Source: Paenibacillus pasadenensis
GTDB taxonomy: Bacteria; Bacillota; Bacilli; Paenibacillales; Paenibacillaceae
DNA: 64,000 bases
Assembly (NCBI RefSeq): GCF_023715725.1
Contig: NZ_JAMBOT010000002.1
Span: forward strand, 310,001-374,000
Direction: 5' to 3'
Below, in pieces: positions 7,991 to 16,890 of the stretch (position 1 is the first letter of the stretch; the number at the start of each line of letters is the position of its first letter). The notes under the pieces were generated by a model that was given only the letters and a program-made list of their open reading frames with translations, ran no database searches and was not told where the DNA came from. The translations under genes were made by a program, and so were the position numbers.

Positions 7991-8725
7991 ATGACAAATA
8001 TATCCAATATTAAAATCGCTATTGTGGACGACGAGCCTTCAATTGCCACGATGCTGCAAATGGTGCTTCGCCGGGCAGGCTTCCATCAGCTGTACACGGC
8101 TGCAACCTGTGCAGAAGCGCTTAGCCTGGCTGCGCGCGTAGTCCCCGATATCATTCTGCTTGACATTATGCTTCCCGACGGCAGCGGACTGGAGCTCTGC
8201 TCCAAGCTCCGTGAATACGGGAATCCCCATATTTTGTTTCTGACGGCCAAGGCTTCCGATCTCGATGTGCTGCGAGGCTTCGCCATGGGAGGGGACGACT
8301 ATATTACAAAACCGTTCAATCCTCTGGAGATAGCCGCAAGAATTCAAGCGCGCATACGGCGTCTGGAGCCGGAAGCTCCCGTATTCGATTCAGCGAACCG
8401 GCCGGATACGGGAGTTTACCGGTTCGGCCGTTTCACCGTCAAGGAAGCGGAGGGCGAGCTGAACGTGGAGGGGAAACAGGTTAGTTGCCCCGCGCAGGTT
8501 TTCCAGCTGCTGGTTCATTTCTGCAAACATCCCGGAATTGTATTTTCCAAAACGCAGCTCTACGACAAGGTTTGGGGAATTAACCGACAGGGAGATGACT
8601 CGACGGTGATGGTGCATATCCGGCGCATAAGGGAACGGATCGAGATCGATCCCGGTAATCCGCAGCTGCTGCTCACCATACGCGGGATCGGCTACAAGCT
8701 GGTGAGGGAGTCCCCGGAGCCATGA
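7991..8725 (+). CDS. OmpR/PhoB-family response regulator
   Basis: A 244-residue DNA-binding response regulator. The receiver domain (about 8-125) has acidic residues in VDDEPS, phosphoacceptor Asp58 in LLDIMLPD, Thr in FLTAKA and Lys in YITKPFNP. A winged-helix C-terminal domain (about 145-240) carries MVHIRRIRERIE and TIRGIGYKL. ATG 7991 suits the AGGGTGAG site; the TTG three bases earlier would abut it. The stop overlaps the kinase start by 4 bases, so the pair is translationally coupled. It is divergent from the M13 peptidase, with phased repeats between them suggesting autoregulation and control of the peptidase. Confidence 0.92.
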   Translation: MTNISNIKIAIVDDEPSIATMLQMVLRRAGFHQLYTAATCAEALSLAARVVPDIILLDIMLPDGSGLELCSKLREYGNPHILFLTAKASDLDVLRGFAMGGDDYITKPFNPLEIAARIQARIRRLEPEAPVFDSANRPDTGVYRFGRFTVKEAEGELNVEGKQVSCPAQVFQLLVHFCKHPGIVFSKTQLYDKVWGINRQGDDSTVMVHIRRIRERIEIDPGNPQLLLTIRGIGYKLVRESPEP

Positions 8726-10464
8726 AGATCAGGCAGCGCATGTCCTTCCACTTCACGTATCAGTTAGTCTTTTATTCCTTGCTGATTGTGACCGTTACTT
8801 TAGTTGCTGGACTGCTGTTCATCCAGAACATGAGAACGAACGAGCTGCGCCGGAACTTCCCGGTCGGCGCTCTGCAATTGATCGCCCAAGAGACTAAATA
8901 CAAGGATGGAACGATTCGAATATCTGCTAAATGGGGCGAGCTCATCGAGGAAAAAGGAATGTGGCTGCAGGTTGTCAGCGCCGAAGGAGACGTCATTTAC
9001 GGTGCCAATACAGCCCCCCATTCAACGCTGCCGGCCTCTTATTCCATGACTCAATTGCTCGAGATCGAAGAGACAAGGAAGCTAGGGGAGTATGCCGTAC
9101 ACACTCAGCTGAGTTTTGCTTACGAACAACCGCTCCTGTACTTGCTCGGCTATCCTAGTCCTGGTCTTGACCGGCTCGTCGTCTGGTTTGACGCCTATGA
9201 GGAGGCGGGTCTGGTGGAGAGCAAAACGCTTCCCCTACTGGACCGGCGGCTGCGCGATAACGGCAGTTATTTGCAGGTAGTCGACCCCTCGGGCCGGGTC
9301 ATACAAGACATCGGGGATAAAACATACGCGCAGAAGGGGTATCGTCCGCTGGATATACTAGCCATCGAGCAGTCGCCCGGCAGCAACTACGATACTTCGA
9401 TTGTCGCGCATCGGGATCAGCGCAGCGGAATGACTTGGATTCTCTATACAGCCAATACAGCGGGAGAATCTCTGAAACATTCTACGCTGGATACGGCAAC
9501 GCGCGGACTTGTCTGGTTTTCGGCTATCATCCTGCTGTTGGCCGTTCCCCTTTCTATCTGGCACGGCTACCGCTACAGTCGTCCGCTGCTGCTGTTTGCA
9601 GGCTGGTTTGAACGGATGGGCCGCGGACAGTACGATCAGGTGCTGACCGCCAAGGATAAACGCAAAATATTCCGCCGAGACGGAAAGATGCGAATCCGCT
9701 ACAGGTTGTATAAGGAAGTGATTGAATCCTTTTATCAGATGACCTTTAAACTGGCTCAATCCGAGAAGGAGCGCGGGAGACTGGAAAAGGCGCAAGCGGA
9801 TTGGATGTCAGGAATATCCCATGATTTGCGTACGCCTCTGTCCACCATTCAAGGATACGGTTATATGCTGGAGAGCTTGCCGGAGCAATGGAGCCAGGAG
9901 GAGCTGCGGACGATGGGGACGACGATCCGTGAGAAGGGGGATTATATGCTGGAGCTGATATCCGACTTCTCGATGATTCATCAGCTCAGGCAGGGCGATT
10001 CAATCATGGAGCTGCGGGAGACGGATCTGGATGAGCTGGTACGGTATTCCGTACTGAAATACGTTAACGACACGACCATGTCGGAGTATCATTTTCACTA
10101 TAACGGGAAAGAGCGTCCGCTGCGAATACAAGCTGATGAAACGTGGCTGCATCGTCTGATGGACAATCTGCTGTCCAACGCCGTGAAGCACAATCCGCCG
10201 GGTGTGGACGTCACCGTCTCCATCGGCGCGCTGAACAATATGGCATGCATAAGAGTTATCGATAACGGCAGGGGAATGGACGAAGAAACGCTGCATCATT
10301 TATTCAATCGCTACTACCGGGGAACGAATACGAATGAATCGACGGCTGGCTCCGGGCTCGGAATGAGCATTGCCAAAACGATCGTGGAAGCGCATAACGG
10401 TAACATTCAGGTCCAATCCGAGCTGGGGCAAGGCACAAAAATTGAAATTTTGCTGCCCTGTTAG
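8722..10464 (+). CDS. Membrane sensor histidine kinase
   Basis: A 580-residue kinase. TM1 spans about residues 13-35 (LVFYSLLIVTVTLVAGLLF), followed by a sensor domain of about 230 residues outside the membrane, TM2 near 260-280 (WFSAIILLLAVPLSI) and a HAMP-like linker. The H-box ISHDLRTPLS holds the phosphoaccepting His367. ATPase motifs are DNLLSNAVKHN (N box), DNGRGMD (G1) and GSGLGMSIAK (G2). It should phosphorylate the regulator encoded just upstream. The sensed signal cannot be deduced; proximity to an envelope peptidase suggests a cell-surface cue. Confidence 0.92.
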   Translation: MKIRQRMSFHFTYQLVFYSLLIVTVTLVAGLLFIQNMRTNELRRNFPVGALQLIAQETKYKDGTIRISAKWGELIEEKGMWLQVVSAEGDVIYGANTAPHSTLPASYSMTQLLEIEETRKLGEYAVHTQLSFAYEQPLLYLLGYPSPGLDRLVVWFDAYEEAGLVESKTLPLLDRRLRDNGSYLQVVDPSGRVIQDIGDKTYAQKGYRPLDILAIEQSPGSNYDTSIVAHRDQRSGMTWILYTANTAGESLKHSTLDTATRGLVWFSAIILLLAVPLSIWHGYRYSRPLLLFAGWFERMGRGQYDQVLTAKDKRKIFRRDGKMRIRYRLYKEVIESFYQMTFKLAQSEKERGRLEKAQADWMSGISHDLRTPLSTIQGYGYMLESLPEQWSQEELRTMGTTIREKGDYMLELISDFSMIHQLRQGDSIMELRETDLDELVRYSVLKYVNDTTMSEYHFHYNGKERPLRIQADETWLHRLMDNLLSNAVKHNPPGVDVTVSIGALNNMACIRVIDNGRGMDEETLHHLFNRYYRGTNTNESTAGSGLGMSIAKTIVEAHNGNIQVQSELGQGTKIEILLPC

Positions 10465-10523
10465 TAGACTGCACTTGATGACATAATACAACTGATCTAG
10501 CCTACGGTCCCGGAGGATGAGAA

Positions 10524-11198
10524 ATGTCAAAAACAATTTTAATCGTGGAAGACCAGCAGGTGCTGCGGGAAATCATGAAGGAATACTTGGCGGATGAAGG
10601 CTACCGCGTACTGGAAGCCGGCGATGGCAAGCAGGCTTTAGCACTATTTCAAGAGCAAGAAATCGATCTGGTCATCCTTGACATTATGCTGCCAGAAGTG
10701 GATGGCTGGTCAGTCTGCCGGCGGATACGCAAAACGTCCAGCGTGCCGGTGCTTATGCTGACCTCCCGGTCGGACGAGGATGATACTCTGCTGGGATTTG
10801 AACTGGGTGCGGATGATTACGTTGTTAAACCATGCAGTCCGCCTATCCTGTTGGCGCGGGTGAAGCGTCTTCTGAGCGGTCAGCCGCGGCATCAATCGCG
10901 AGAAACGCTGTCCGGCGGGGCGATCACATTAAATTTGCCTTCGCGAAGCGTTACGCTTAACGGCTTGCCTTGCAGCCTGACCCATACGGAATTTGAGATT
11001 TTAGCCTGTCTGATGGGGAGTAAAGGCGTGATCTTCACAAGAGAGCAGCTGATTACGAAAATTTGGGGATATGACTTTGCGGGGGATGACCGGACGCTCA
11101 GCAGCCATATCCGCAATCTGCGCGCCAAGCTCGGAGAACATGCCGATCATATTGTTACGGTTATCCGTACCGGCTACAAATTTGAGGACAGCCCATGA
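10524..11198 (+). CDS. OmpR/PhoB-family response regulator
   Basis: A 224-residue response regulator of standard length. The receiver domain (about 1-118) has VEDQQV acidic residues, Asp53 in LVILDIMLPE, TSR and Lys in YVVKPCSPP. The winged-helix domain (about 130-222) includes FTREQLITKIWGYDF and LSSHIRNLRAKL. A CGGAGGATG site precedes ATG 10524. The stop overlaps the kinase ATG by 4 bases. The O-acetylation operon begins after the kinase and carries 11-bp tandem repeats before its first gene, so this regulator is a candidate activator (inference). Confidence 0.93.
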   Translation: MSKTILIVEDQQVLREIMKEYLADEGYRVLEAGDGKQALALFQEQEIDLVILDIMLPEVDGWSVCRRIRKTSSVPVLMLTSRSDEDDTLLGFELGADDYVVKPCSPPILLARVKRLLSGQPRHQSRETLSGGAITLNLPSRSVTLNGLPCSLTHTEFEILACLMGSKGVIFTREQLITKIWGYDFAGDDRTLSSHIRNLRAKLGEHADHIVTVIRTGYKFEDSP

Positions 11199-13018
11199 GA
11201 AAAAGCATTGTTTTTAAGCTATTTTTACTCACGGTAAGTTTGTTTCTCTTTATTCTCGCAGGTCTTTTTGTTGGACAAACGATGTTTTTTGAGCAATTTT
11301 ATGTCTCGCAGAAAGTGGCGAACGTACAGAGCGCGCTGGACGGCTTATCAACAGAAGAGTGGGAAAAGACACGGAATTCTCAAGCCTCCTTTGAGATGGA
11401 ACAGCAATTTTACCAAACGTATAACACTTGGGCCGCCCGGTTAGACGCTTCAGGTTATCTAGCCAGCACCGATAATTTCAAAGCCGAGGTAAAGCTGGAC
11501 AGCGTGCCTGATGCTCCGGCTCTCTCTAATACAACCTTCTCCATTCCTTTGTACACCGTCATGAATGTAGAAGAGCTTAGAAGCGATAATCCCCTTCTGG
11601 CTGATTTTTTTGTTAAACCTGGAGAACGTATCGCTATAGAAGGTCTCCTCATAAATGGTCAGTTTGTGCCGCAGCGGATTGCTAGCCAAAACTCTAATTT
11701 GAGAGAGGAGGGACGGCTTGAGAATACCCCTTTCGTCAACAAGGAATACAAAGTCGCCTCCCGCTTGGGTGCGACGGAATATCGGAAGCATTACACGAGC
11801 ATTCTTGTGCTCGGAACGGTAACCAAGCTTGAAACACCGGAAGGAGCGGCGGAAGCCCGTTACACGAACCACTTGTTTCTGGAGCAAATAAAGTCGTTTC
11901 AAGCGGACCTGCTCTATGGAGAATTTACCGAAAAGGGAAATGCAGTTATTGACTACGTGGAAAATAATGTTCCCTACAAAATCTTCGTAAACCAGCGGAG
12001 GGACAGCTCCGGAGCTCCCTATTATCTGTTTGCTATGACGTCCTTGCAGCCTGTAAACGAGGCAGCGGGGGTCATGCGCAATTATTACATCTATATCGGT
12101 TTTGGCGCATTGCTGGTTGTTGCTCTCGTTTCCTTTTATTACGCACGCCGCATTGCCCGACCATTGCTTCGCGTGAATGAAGTTACGCAGCGAATGGCCA
12201 ATTTGGATTTCTCCACCCGCATTTCGGTGAACACGGAAGATGAAATTGGACAGCTGTCGCAAAACATCAACGGACTTTCAAACATGCTGCATGATCATAT
12301 CAATCGGCTGGAACAGGATATTGAGCAGGAGAGAAGGCTGGAGCAAACGAGGAAAGCGTTCATTGCCGATGTTTCTCATGAGTTAAAAACGCCGCTCAGC
12401 ATCATGGAAAGCTGTCTTTACATTATCCAAGACAAACCGGACAGCCCCAAACGGGAGCACTACTTTTTGGCCATGAAAGATGAGGTCCAGAAGATGAACC
12501 TGTTGGTTGGCGACATGCTGGAGCTGGCGAAGTACGAATCCGGCACGTATAAAATGGAGATGTCCGTCTTCCGCATTGATGCTTTGTTAGAGAAGGTTTG
12601 TGACAAGCTGGCTTTGGATATAAACGATAAACAGCTGCGGCTGCACACTCAATTCATTCCCCTGGAAGTCGTCGCCAGCGAGCAGCGCATTGAACAAGTC
12701 ATTGTTAATCTCCTCACCAATGCCGTCCGTTATACGCCGGAGGGGGAGAACATTGTAATTAAGATGACGGAAAAAGCGAAATCAGTTGTCGTCATGATTG
12801 AAAATTACGGCGCCCGTATCCCGGATGAACAGATGAGCAAAATTTGGGACCGTTTTTATCGGATCGACGAGTCCCGCCAGCGCTCAACGGGCGGAACCGG
12901 TCTAGGTCTGGCGATATGCCGGCAAATTCTTAACCTGCACCATGCGCGGTACGGAGCGGTCAATACTGAGAACGGCGTGCAATTCTATTTTGAATTAAGC
13001 ACAAAGCAAGATGCGTAG
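11195..13018 (+). CDS. Membrane sensor histidine kinase with HAMP domain
   Basis: A 607-residue kinase. TM1 at about 7-30 (FKLFLLTVSLFLFILAGLFVGQTMF), an external sensor region of roughly 265 residues, TM2 near 298-317 (YIYIGFGALLVVALVSFYYA), a HAMP domain (RPLLRVNEVTQRMANLDFSTRI) and the H-box VSHELKTPLS with His395. ATP-binding motifs are NLLTNAVRYTPEG and GGTGLGLAICRQI. It overlaps the regulator gene by 4 bases and forms a pair with it. Its stop codon lies inside the stem of a terminator, separating the pair from the O-acetylation operon. Confidence 0.93.
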   Translation: MRKSIVFKLFLLTVSLFLFILAGLFVGQTMFFEQFYVSQKVANVQSALDGLSTEEWEKTRNSQASFEMEQQFYQTYNTWAARLDASGYLASTDNFKAEVKLDSVPDAPALSNTTFSIPLYTVMNVEELRSDNPLLADFFVKPGERIAIEGLLINGQFVPQRIASQNSNLREEGRLENTPFVNKEYKVASRLGATEYRKHYTSILVLGTVTKLETPEGAAEARYTNHLFLEQIKSFQADLLYGEFTEKGNAVIDYVENNVPYKIFVNQRRDSSGAPYYLFAMTSLQPVNEAAGVMRNYYIYIGFGALLVVALVSFYYARRIARPLLRVNEVTQRMANLDFSTRISVNTEDEIGQLSQNINGLSNMLHDHINRLEQDIEQERRLEQTRKAFIADVSHELKTPLSIMESCLYIIQDKPDSPKREHYFLAMKDEVQKMNLLVGDMLELAKYESGTYKMEMSVFRIDALLEKVCDKLALDINDKQLRLHTQFIPLEVVASEQRIEQVIVNLLTNAVRYTPEGENIVIKMTEKAKSVVVMIENYGARIPDEQMSKIWDRFYRIDESRQRSTGGTGLGLAICRQILNLHHARYGAVNTENGVQFYFELSTKQDA

Positions 13019-13042
13019 AACTTTATGTTCTGCGCTTTTTTT
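13013..13042 (+). terminator. Intrinsic terminator after the kinase gene
   Basis: GCGTAGAAC and GTTCTGCGC form a 9-bp stem (one G-T pair) around TTTAT and are followed by seven T. The stem includes the kinase TAG stop codon. Confidence 0.85.
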
Positions 13043-13048
13043 ATTTCA

Positions 13049-13093
13049 TCTGCATCTGGTCTGCACATGGTCTATATATCTCCTCTGTAATAT
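13049..13093 (+). promoter_or_regulatory. Promoter with three 11-bp tandem repeats
   Basis: TCTGCATCTGG (13049-13059), TCTGCACATGG (13060-13070) and TCTATATATCT (13071-13081) follow one another with an exact 11-bp period. A -10-like TAATAT lies at 13088-13093. A box 17 bases upstream of it, the usual -35 place, is inside the repeats and does not resemble TTGACA. PhoB-like activators typically bind such repeats in place of a -35. The OmpR/PhoB-family regulator at 10524 is the obvious candidate. Confidence 0.6.
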
Positions 13094-13126
13094 TCAAGGT
13101 GAGGAAACGAGAGGAGAGAAAAAAAG

Positions 13127-13783
13127 ATGAAAAAAAATACGGGGTTTGGAATGCTGCTCATCGCAATCGTGCTGCTGTTGGCCGCTTGCGGAAATCAAAC
13201 AAATGACGGAGGGGCTGCAGCTACTCCGGAACCGAAGCCGACAGCTGTAAATTACAAGGAACTTTACCGGACAAGTGTATTTTTCGGCGATTCCATTACG
13301 GAAGGCCTGTCCTATCATGATGTATTAAACAAGGAAAACGTGCTGGCTGGCGCGGGAAAAACAGCCGAATTCGCATTAATGGAAGATGACGTTGCCAAGT
13401 TGGCGGACCGCAAGCCCGAGCACGTATTTATTCAATTAGGTTCAACGGATATTTTGTGGCCTACCGAAAATCCGAAGGAATATTCGATGAAGCAATATGC
13501 AAAGCTTATCGACGCCATCAAGGCCAAGCTGCCGGATGCGGCCATCACGCTGTTGTCTGTGACGCCGGTGACGGCTGAAGCGGAGAAGCTTGAACCGCGT
13601 TACGCCAACATTGCGGATTACAACGAAGGGCTTAAGGCGCTTGCCGCGGAAAAGCAGGCGAAGTATATCGATCTGACCGCTCTCGTTGCCGAGCACACTG
13701 ATCTGTACGACACCGACGGCATTCATTTTCAGGCTGCGTTTTATCCTTTTCTGCTCGAATATTTGAGTAAAGAGTCCAAGTGA
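13127..13783 (+). CDS. SGNH/GDSL-hydrolase lipoprotein
   Basis: A 218-residue lipoprotein. The signal peptide ends in LLLAAC (lipidated Cys near 22), followed by an Asn/Pro-rich linker. The SGNH fold begins with block I FFGDSITEG (nucleophile Ser near 52) and ends with DGIHF (catalytic Asp-x-x-His, near 198-201). A Gly-containing QLGSTDI stands where block III GxND is expected, so the Asn is replaced by Thr. As first gene of an operon with an MBOAT acyltransferase and a DHHW protein, it may add or remove O-acetyl groups on a cell-wall polymer. The specific direction is not evident. Confidence 0.85.
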   Translation: MKKNTGFGMLLIAIVLLLAACGNQTNDGGAAATPEPKPTAVNYKELYRTSVFFGDSITEGLSYHDVLNKENVLAGAGKTAEFALMEDDVAKLADRKPEHVFIQLGSTDILWPTENPKEYSMKQYAKLIDAIKAKLPDAAITLLSVTPVTAEAEKLEPRYANIADYNEGLKALAAEKQAKYIDLTALVAEHTDLYDTDGIHFQAAFYPFLLEYLSKESK

Positions 13784-13818
13784 ATGCCGCCAATCGGGGA
13801 GGGAGGAGGGAATAAGCT

Positions 13819-15225
13819 TTGGTTTTTAGCAGCCTGATTTTCCTGTTTCAATTTTTGCCGACTGTCCTGCTTGTTTATTACCTAGCGCCCAAACGGCTGC
13901 GGAACGCCGTTCTGCTAGTCGCAAGTGTTGTTTTCTACTCTTGGGGAGAACCAATCTATATCTTCTTGATGATTTTTGCAGGCGTTTTTGATTATGTGAA
14001 CGGGCTTCTAATTCACCGTTTCAGGCATCAAAAACAAATAGCCAGGCTGGTTTTCATTATTTCTTTGGTTGGCAATTTAGGACTTCTCGGCTTTTTCAAA
14101 TACGCCGGGTTCCTTGCCGACAATCTGAATCAATGGTTTTCTCTGAGCCTGCAGGCGACTGACCTTCCGTTGCCGATTGGCCTGTCCTTTTATACGTTCC
14201 AATCATTGTCCTATATCATTGATGTCTACCGCGGAAAAATGGAGCCGCAGCGGAACTTACTCACCTTCGGAACCTATGTGATGATGTTTCCTCAGCTCGT
14301 AGCCGGGCCAATCGTCAAATATTCAGACATTGCACGGCAAATGATTTCGCGAACCGTAACGCTGCATCGCTTCGGTCAAGGAGCGGTCTTATTCATTCGC
14401 GGCTTGGCAAAAAAGGTGCTGCTGGCCAACAATCTCGGTCTGTTATGGACAAGCGTAAAAGCGACGCCTGCGGACGAGATGACCGTGCTGGGCGCCTGGC
14501 TCGGCATCGCCGCGTTCACGCTGCAAATTTACTTCGACTTTAGCGGTTACTCGGACATGGCGCGCGGTTTGGCCAAAATGTTAGGGTTCCATATGAAAAT
14601 TAATTTTAATTACCCGTACATTTCCCGCAGTGTAACGGAGTTCTGGCGGCGCTGGCATATGTCGCTCGGTTCCTGGTTCCGCGAATACGTCTATATTCCG
14701 CTTGGCGGCAATCGGGCGGGGATGAGCAATCAGCTCCGAAATTTGTTCATTGTCTGGTTTTTAACCGGCTTATGGCATGGGGCAAGCTGGAATTTTGTTA
14801 TTTGGGGATTGTATTTCGGATTGCTTGTGACGCTTGAGAAGCTGTTTCTGCTGAAATGGCTGAAGCGTTTGCCGCGACCTGCAGCTCACCTGTATTTGCT
14901 TTTAGCTGTCGCTGTCGGCTGGGTGTTTTTTGAATTCGAGCGGATGGAAGCAGCTTGGACGTTCATCGGCAGTATGGCCGGTTTCGCTGCGAATGGATGG
15001 GTGAACGGCGTTGCGCTTTATGATCTGTCGACATACGGCCTCGTGCTGGCGCTGTCGGCCCTGTGCGCTACACCGCTCCCTCGCAAATGGCTATTGCGGT
15101 TTACCTACAAGCACCGCCTCATAGGCGCGGCTGCCGTTCCGGCTCTTTACTTCATTGCTCTAGTTATAGCAACGGCTTACCTGGTCGCGCAAACCTACAA
15201 TCCATTTTTATATTTCCGATTCTGA
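13819..15225 (+). CDS. MBOAT-family O-acyltransferase (AlgI/PatA-like)
   Basis: A 468-residue polytopic membrane protein of the AlgI family. The N-terminus VFSSLIFLFQFLPTVLL and the catalytic-His motif GLWHGASWNF (His near 317) are diagnostic; DFSGYSDMARGLAKMLGF and RWHMSLGSWFREYVYIPLGG are family signatures. A TTG start at 13819 is chosen because GGGAGGAGGG lies 8 bases upstream and the protein then begins exactly as AlgI homologues do. It should carry acyl groups across the membrane for O-acetylation of an extracellular polymer; in Firmicutes a secondary cell-wall polysaccharide is the likely acceptor (PatA/PatB analogy, inferred). Confidence 0.93.
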   Translation: MVFSSLIFLFQFLPTVLLVYYLAPKRLRNAVLLVASVVFYSWGEPIYIFLMIFAGVFDYVNGLLIHRFRHQKQIARLVFIISLVGNLGLLGFFKYAGFLADNLNQWFSLSLQATDLPLPIGLSFYTFQSLSYIIDVYRGKMEPQRNLLTFGTYVMMFPQLVAGPIVKYSDIARQMISRTVTLHRFGQGAVLFIRGLAKKVLLANNLGLLWTSVKATPADEMTVLGAWLGIAAFTLQIYFDFSGYSDMARGLAKMLGFHMKINFNYPYISRSVTEFWRRWHMSLGSWFREYVYIPLGGNRAGMSNQLRNLFIVWFLTGLWHGASWNFVIWGLYFGLLVTLEKLFLLKWLKRLPRPAAHLYLLLAVAVGWVFFEFERMEAAWTFIGSMAGFAANGWVNGVALYDLSTYGLVLALSALCATPLPRKWLLRFTYKHRLIGAAAVPALYFIALVIATAYLVAQTYNPFLYFRF

Positions 15226-15241
15226 GGGGGAAGAAACGACG

Positions 15242-16387
15242 ATGAGACGTTTGGTTAAATCAAATTCCCTTATCGGATTGCTGCTGCTATTTTATATCGG
15301 CGGGATAAGTTTGGCGAACATGCTGACGCCGGATAAATCCTTTTCGGATACGGAGAATAGGGTACTGGAAAAACGGCCTGACTTTTCGCTGCGAGCGCTG
15401 ACCTCGGGGCAATTCACTTCCGATTACGAACGTTATGCGACGGACCAGATCGCTTTCCGAAACGTCTGGGCGGGAATGAAAACCGACGCAGACCGCGCCA
15501 TTGGAAAAAAAGAAAGCAATGGCGTTTTTCTGGGCAAGGACGGCCAGCTGATGGAGCGTTATACGTCTCCGCCAGATGCCGAGCTGGAGGAACGGGTGGA
15601 GGCGATTCGGAGCTTTGACCAAGCGACGCCTGGTCTTCGCAAAGTGGTCATGCTCGTGCCAACCGCCGCCGCGCTGTTTCCCGAGAAGCTGCCGGCATAC
15701 GCTCCCGTCGGCGACCAGCTGGCCGATCTGAAGCGGATCGGCGGGCTGCTGCCGCCAGATATCCAGGTTGCCGATGCTTACTCCGCATTAGCTGCCGAGC
15801 GGGATAAGCCTCTCTTTTATAAAACCGACCATCACTGGACTACAAAGGGCGCTTATTACGCCTACCGGGAGCTTGGCAGCAAGCTGGGATTCGTTCCGCA
15901 GGAAGAAAGCTCGTTCCGCATCGATGTGGCAACGGACGAGTTCTATGGGTCGCTGTATTCCAAAAGCGGGTTCCGCCGCCTTCAACCGGACCATATTCAG
16001 CTTTATGTACCAAAACAGGAAAGCCCGTTGAAGGTTTCGTATGAGGAGGAAGGCCGACTGACGGACTCCTTGTATGAAAAGGAAAAGCTCGATGAGAAGG
16101 ACAAATACGCTGTCTTTTTGGGCGGCAATGAGGCTTTAGTTCGAATCGTGACAGAAGGACCGCCAGAGAAAAAGCTGCTGATTGTAAAGGATTCATTCGC
16201 CAACAGCCTGATTCCATTTTTGACGAAGCATTATGGCGAAATCGACGTTGTTGATCTTCGTTATTTTACCGGTTCGCTTCCGGACCTTGCACGAGAGCGC
16301 GGATATCAAGACATGTTGATCCTGTATAATATCAAAACCTTTTTTGAAGACCCGTCTATTTTGAATGTATCGGAGGAATCGCCATGA
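15242..16387 (+). CDS. DHHW-family (AlgJ/AlgX-like) O-acetylation protein
   Basis: A 381-residue protein with an N-terminal membrane anchor (about 9-27) and a large external domain. The motif FYKTDHHWTTKGAYYAYREL (near 193-212) names the DHHW family, and KDSFANSLIPFL near 316 carries the nucleophile-type Ser. These features match AlgJ/AlgX-type SGNH enzymes that transfer acetyl from the MBOAT partner to the polymer. It follows the MBOAT gene by 16 bases with GAGGGGGAAG as SD and overlaps the next gene by 4 bases. Confidence 0.9.
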   Translation: MRRLVKSNSLIGLLLLFYIGGISLANMLTPDKSFSDTENRVLEKRPDFSLRALTSGQFTSDYERYATDQIAFRNVWAGMKTDADRAIGKKESNGVFLGKDGQLMERYTSPPDAELEERVEAIRSFDQATPGLRKVVMLVPTAAALFPEKLPAYAPVGDQLADLKRIGGLLPPDIQVADAYSALAAERDKPLFYKTDHHWTTKGAYYAYRELGSKLGFVPQEESSFRIDVATDEFYGSLYSKSGFRRLQPDHIQLYVPKQESPLKVSYEEEGRLTDSLYEKEKLDEKDKYAVFLGGNEALVRIVTEGPPEKKLLIVKDSFANSLIPFLTKHYGEIDVVDLRYFTGSLPDLARERGYQDMLILYNIKTFFEDPSILNVSEESP

Positions 16388-16857
16388 TAAAACGAGGCAG
16401 TCTCATGTTTGCAATGGCCTTGGTCATCGCACTTTTAAGCGCCTGCTCCGACGATGGCGGGACAGGCAAAGTTCCGACTGTTGCCGGTCTCAAGGACCGT
16501 ATGGAGCAAGCGGCGGATTTAAGCGGAATGAAGCAGCAGGATGCGGATAAGCTGCAGAAGTTATATGGCATAACAGCTGACGAAATAGAGGATTTTGTTC
16601 TGTACACATCGACCTCAAATGTGAAAGCGGACGAGCTGGCTATCATCAAGGTCAAAGATGCAAGCAAAACCGCAAGCGTGATGGAACGGATTCAGCAAAG
16701 AATTAAGGCGCAAACCGTTAAATTTAAAGATTACCGGCCCAAAGAATACTATCTGATTGAAAAACATGTGCTCCTATCGAAAGGGCCGCTTGTATTCTTT
16801 GCGGTTTCGGAGAATGCAGGCCGAATGGATGAAGCATTTAACGCTGCATGGAAATAG
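16384..16857 (+). CDS. DUF4358 family lipoprotein
   Basis: A 157-residue lipoprotein with signal peptide ending in ALLSAC (Cys near 20). The body is a small alpha/beta domain with LKDRMEQAADLSGMKQQDADKLQKLYGI and VLYTSTSNVKADELAIIKVKD, typical of DUF4358 proteins found next to MBOAT/DHHW genes. Function is unknown; an accessory role at the outer membrane face is inferred from the operon. The ATG overlaps the preceding stop (ATGA). Confidence 0.8.
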   Translation: MIKRGSLMFAMALVIALLSACSDDGGTGKVPTVAGLKDRMEQAADLSGMKQQDADKLQKLYGITADEIEDFVLYTSTSNVKADELAIIKVKDASKTASVMERIQQRIKAQTVKFKDYRPKEYYLIEKHVLLSKGPLVFFAVSENAGRMDEAFNAAWK

Positions 16858-16890
16858 GCGTGTGCAACATGAAACGGTTAAGGAGGAGTT

